From Clostridia bacterium (GTDB taxonomy: Bacteria > Bacillota > Clostridia > Oscillospirales > CAG-272): a stretch of DNA of 5,709 nucleotides. Positions 5,469 through 5,709 of this stretch are shown in pieces. Position numbers and translations under genes: made by a program. The notes under the pieces were generated by a model. The model was given only the letters and a program-made list of their open reading frames with translations, did not search any database and was not told the DNA's origin. How positions within the stretch are numbered: position 1 is the stretch's first letter; every line of letters starts with the position of its first letter. The DNA lies in the NCBI GenBank assembly GCA_017420845.1, contig JAFQOC010000029.1, forward strand, positions 1-5,709. The letters run 5' to 3'.

Positions 5469-5709
5469 GAGAATGAAATGTCAAATTGCAGTTTATCGTT
5501 CCGATAAACTGCAATAGTGAAATACGCCTTACGGCGTGTGAATCGCTCGCAAGCGAGCCTGAAATACGCGCATCGCGCGTGTGAAATTCGCCCGTTGGGC
5601 GAGTTGCGGAAAGAAACCCTACGGGTTTCTATTAAATATTACATAAAATGTAATGGACAGAACCGAAGGTTCTGCACCTCAACTTGCCCGAAGGGCAAAT
5701 TTCACACTC
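5469..5709. repeat. Array of nine consecutive short hairpins with TGAAAT-type connectors
   Basis: No gene is seen in these 241 bases, which are almost filled by inverted repeats. They are H1 5485-5515 (14-bp stem, loop TTC), H2 5524-5537 (5 bp, TTAC), H3 5545-5558 (5 bp, CAAG), H4 5566-5580 (6 bp, ATC), H5 5588-5602 (6 bp, GTT), H6 5612-5630 (8 bp, TAC), H7 5638-5654 (7 bp, AAA), H8 5658-5674 (7 bp, GAA) and H9 5684-5698 (6 bp, GAA). All stems as listed are perfect Watson-Crick, yet their sequences differ from one another. Connectors before H2, H4 and H5 read AGTGAAAT, CTGAAAT and GTGAAAT; before H3 it is the variant GTGAATC; the last, after H9, is the inverse ATTTCAC. H4, H5, H6, H8 and H9 have 3-nt loops closed by a C-G pair. 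It is not CRISPR, because the stems are not copies and there are no spacers. Repetitive palindromic or MITE-like DNA is the best inference; the right end may lie outside the window. Confidence 0.85.
5485..5515. repeat. Perfect 14-bp inverted repeat, first and longest hairpin of the array
   Basis: ATTGCAGTTTATCG (5485-5498) and CGATAAACTGCAAT (5502-5515) pair without mismatch around TTC. The stem is about twice as long and more AT-rich than the others in the array. No T-tract follows on either strand, so it is unlikely to be a terminator. It may mark the array boundary or be a protein-binding or recombination site; the sequence alone does not show which. Confidence 0.85.

Noticed and set aside
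5394..5507. Small plus-strand frame of 37 codons (begins MKRVPARKG)
   Set aside because: It reads straight through the terminator hairpin at 5415-5445, has no ribosome binding site before its ATG, and shows no protein-like pattern.
5485..5709. CRISPR array
   Set aside because: The palindromes are not copies of one repeat, there are no 30-bp-class spacers between them, and no cas gene is present.

Overview
This 5.7-kb window looks like chromosome from a Gram-positive anaerobe of the class Clostridia, probably near the Oscillospirales. That placement is an inference from the protein families, the AGGAG-type ribosome binding sites, textbook sigma-A promoters and moderately GC-rich codon use; no rRNA or other marker settles it. 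All recognisable genes lie on the plus strand.

Region 1 (1-690) holds the 3' two thirds of tsf, encoding elongation factor Ts, ended by a strong hairpin terminator at 643-690. Region 2 (710-4442) is a probable three-gene operon. It starts at a perfect consensus promoter (TTGACA, 17 bp, TATAAT, 748-776) that has two short dyads just upstream. The genes are a Wzz-type polysaccharide co-polymerase fused to a bacterial tyrosine kinase (868-2613), a PHP-family tyrosine-protein phosphatase of the CpsB/CapC/YwqE type (2721-3413), and a BadF/N-acetylglucosamine-kinase-like sugar kinase (3447-4442). The first two form the usual kinase/phosphatase pair that controls polymer length and export of exopolysaccharide or capsule. 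Here they stand without glycosyltransferase, flippase or polymerase genes, so the polymer they serve cannot be named. Region 3 (4478-5452) is a multi-pass membrane protein of unknown function with its own good promoter and terminator.

Region 4 (about 5469 to the window end) has no gene. It is a dense run of nine consecutive inverted repeats: one perfect 14-bp stem followed by eight 5-8-bp stems with mostly 3-nt loops. The stem sequences all differ, while several connectors repeat TGAAAT, and four consecutive hairpins start 21-22 bp apart. A partial inverted copy of the first connector lies at the far end. This is the most unusual part of the window. It resembles a compound palindromic repeat or a MITE-like mobile element more than a terminator or CRISPR array, and it may continue past the window edge.
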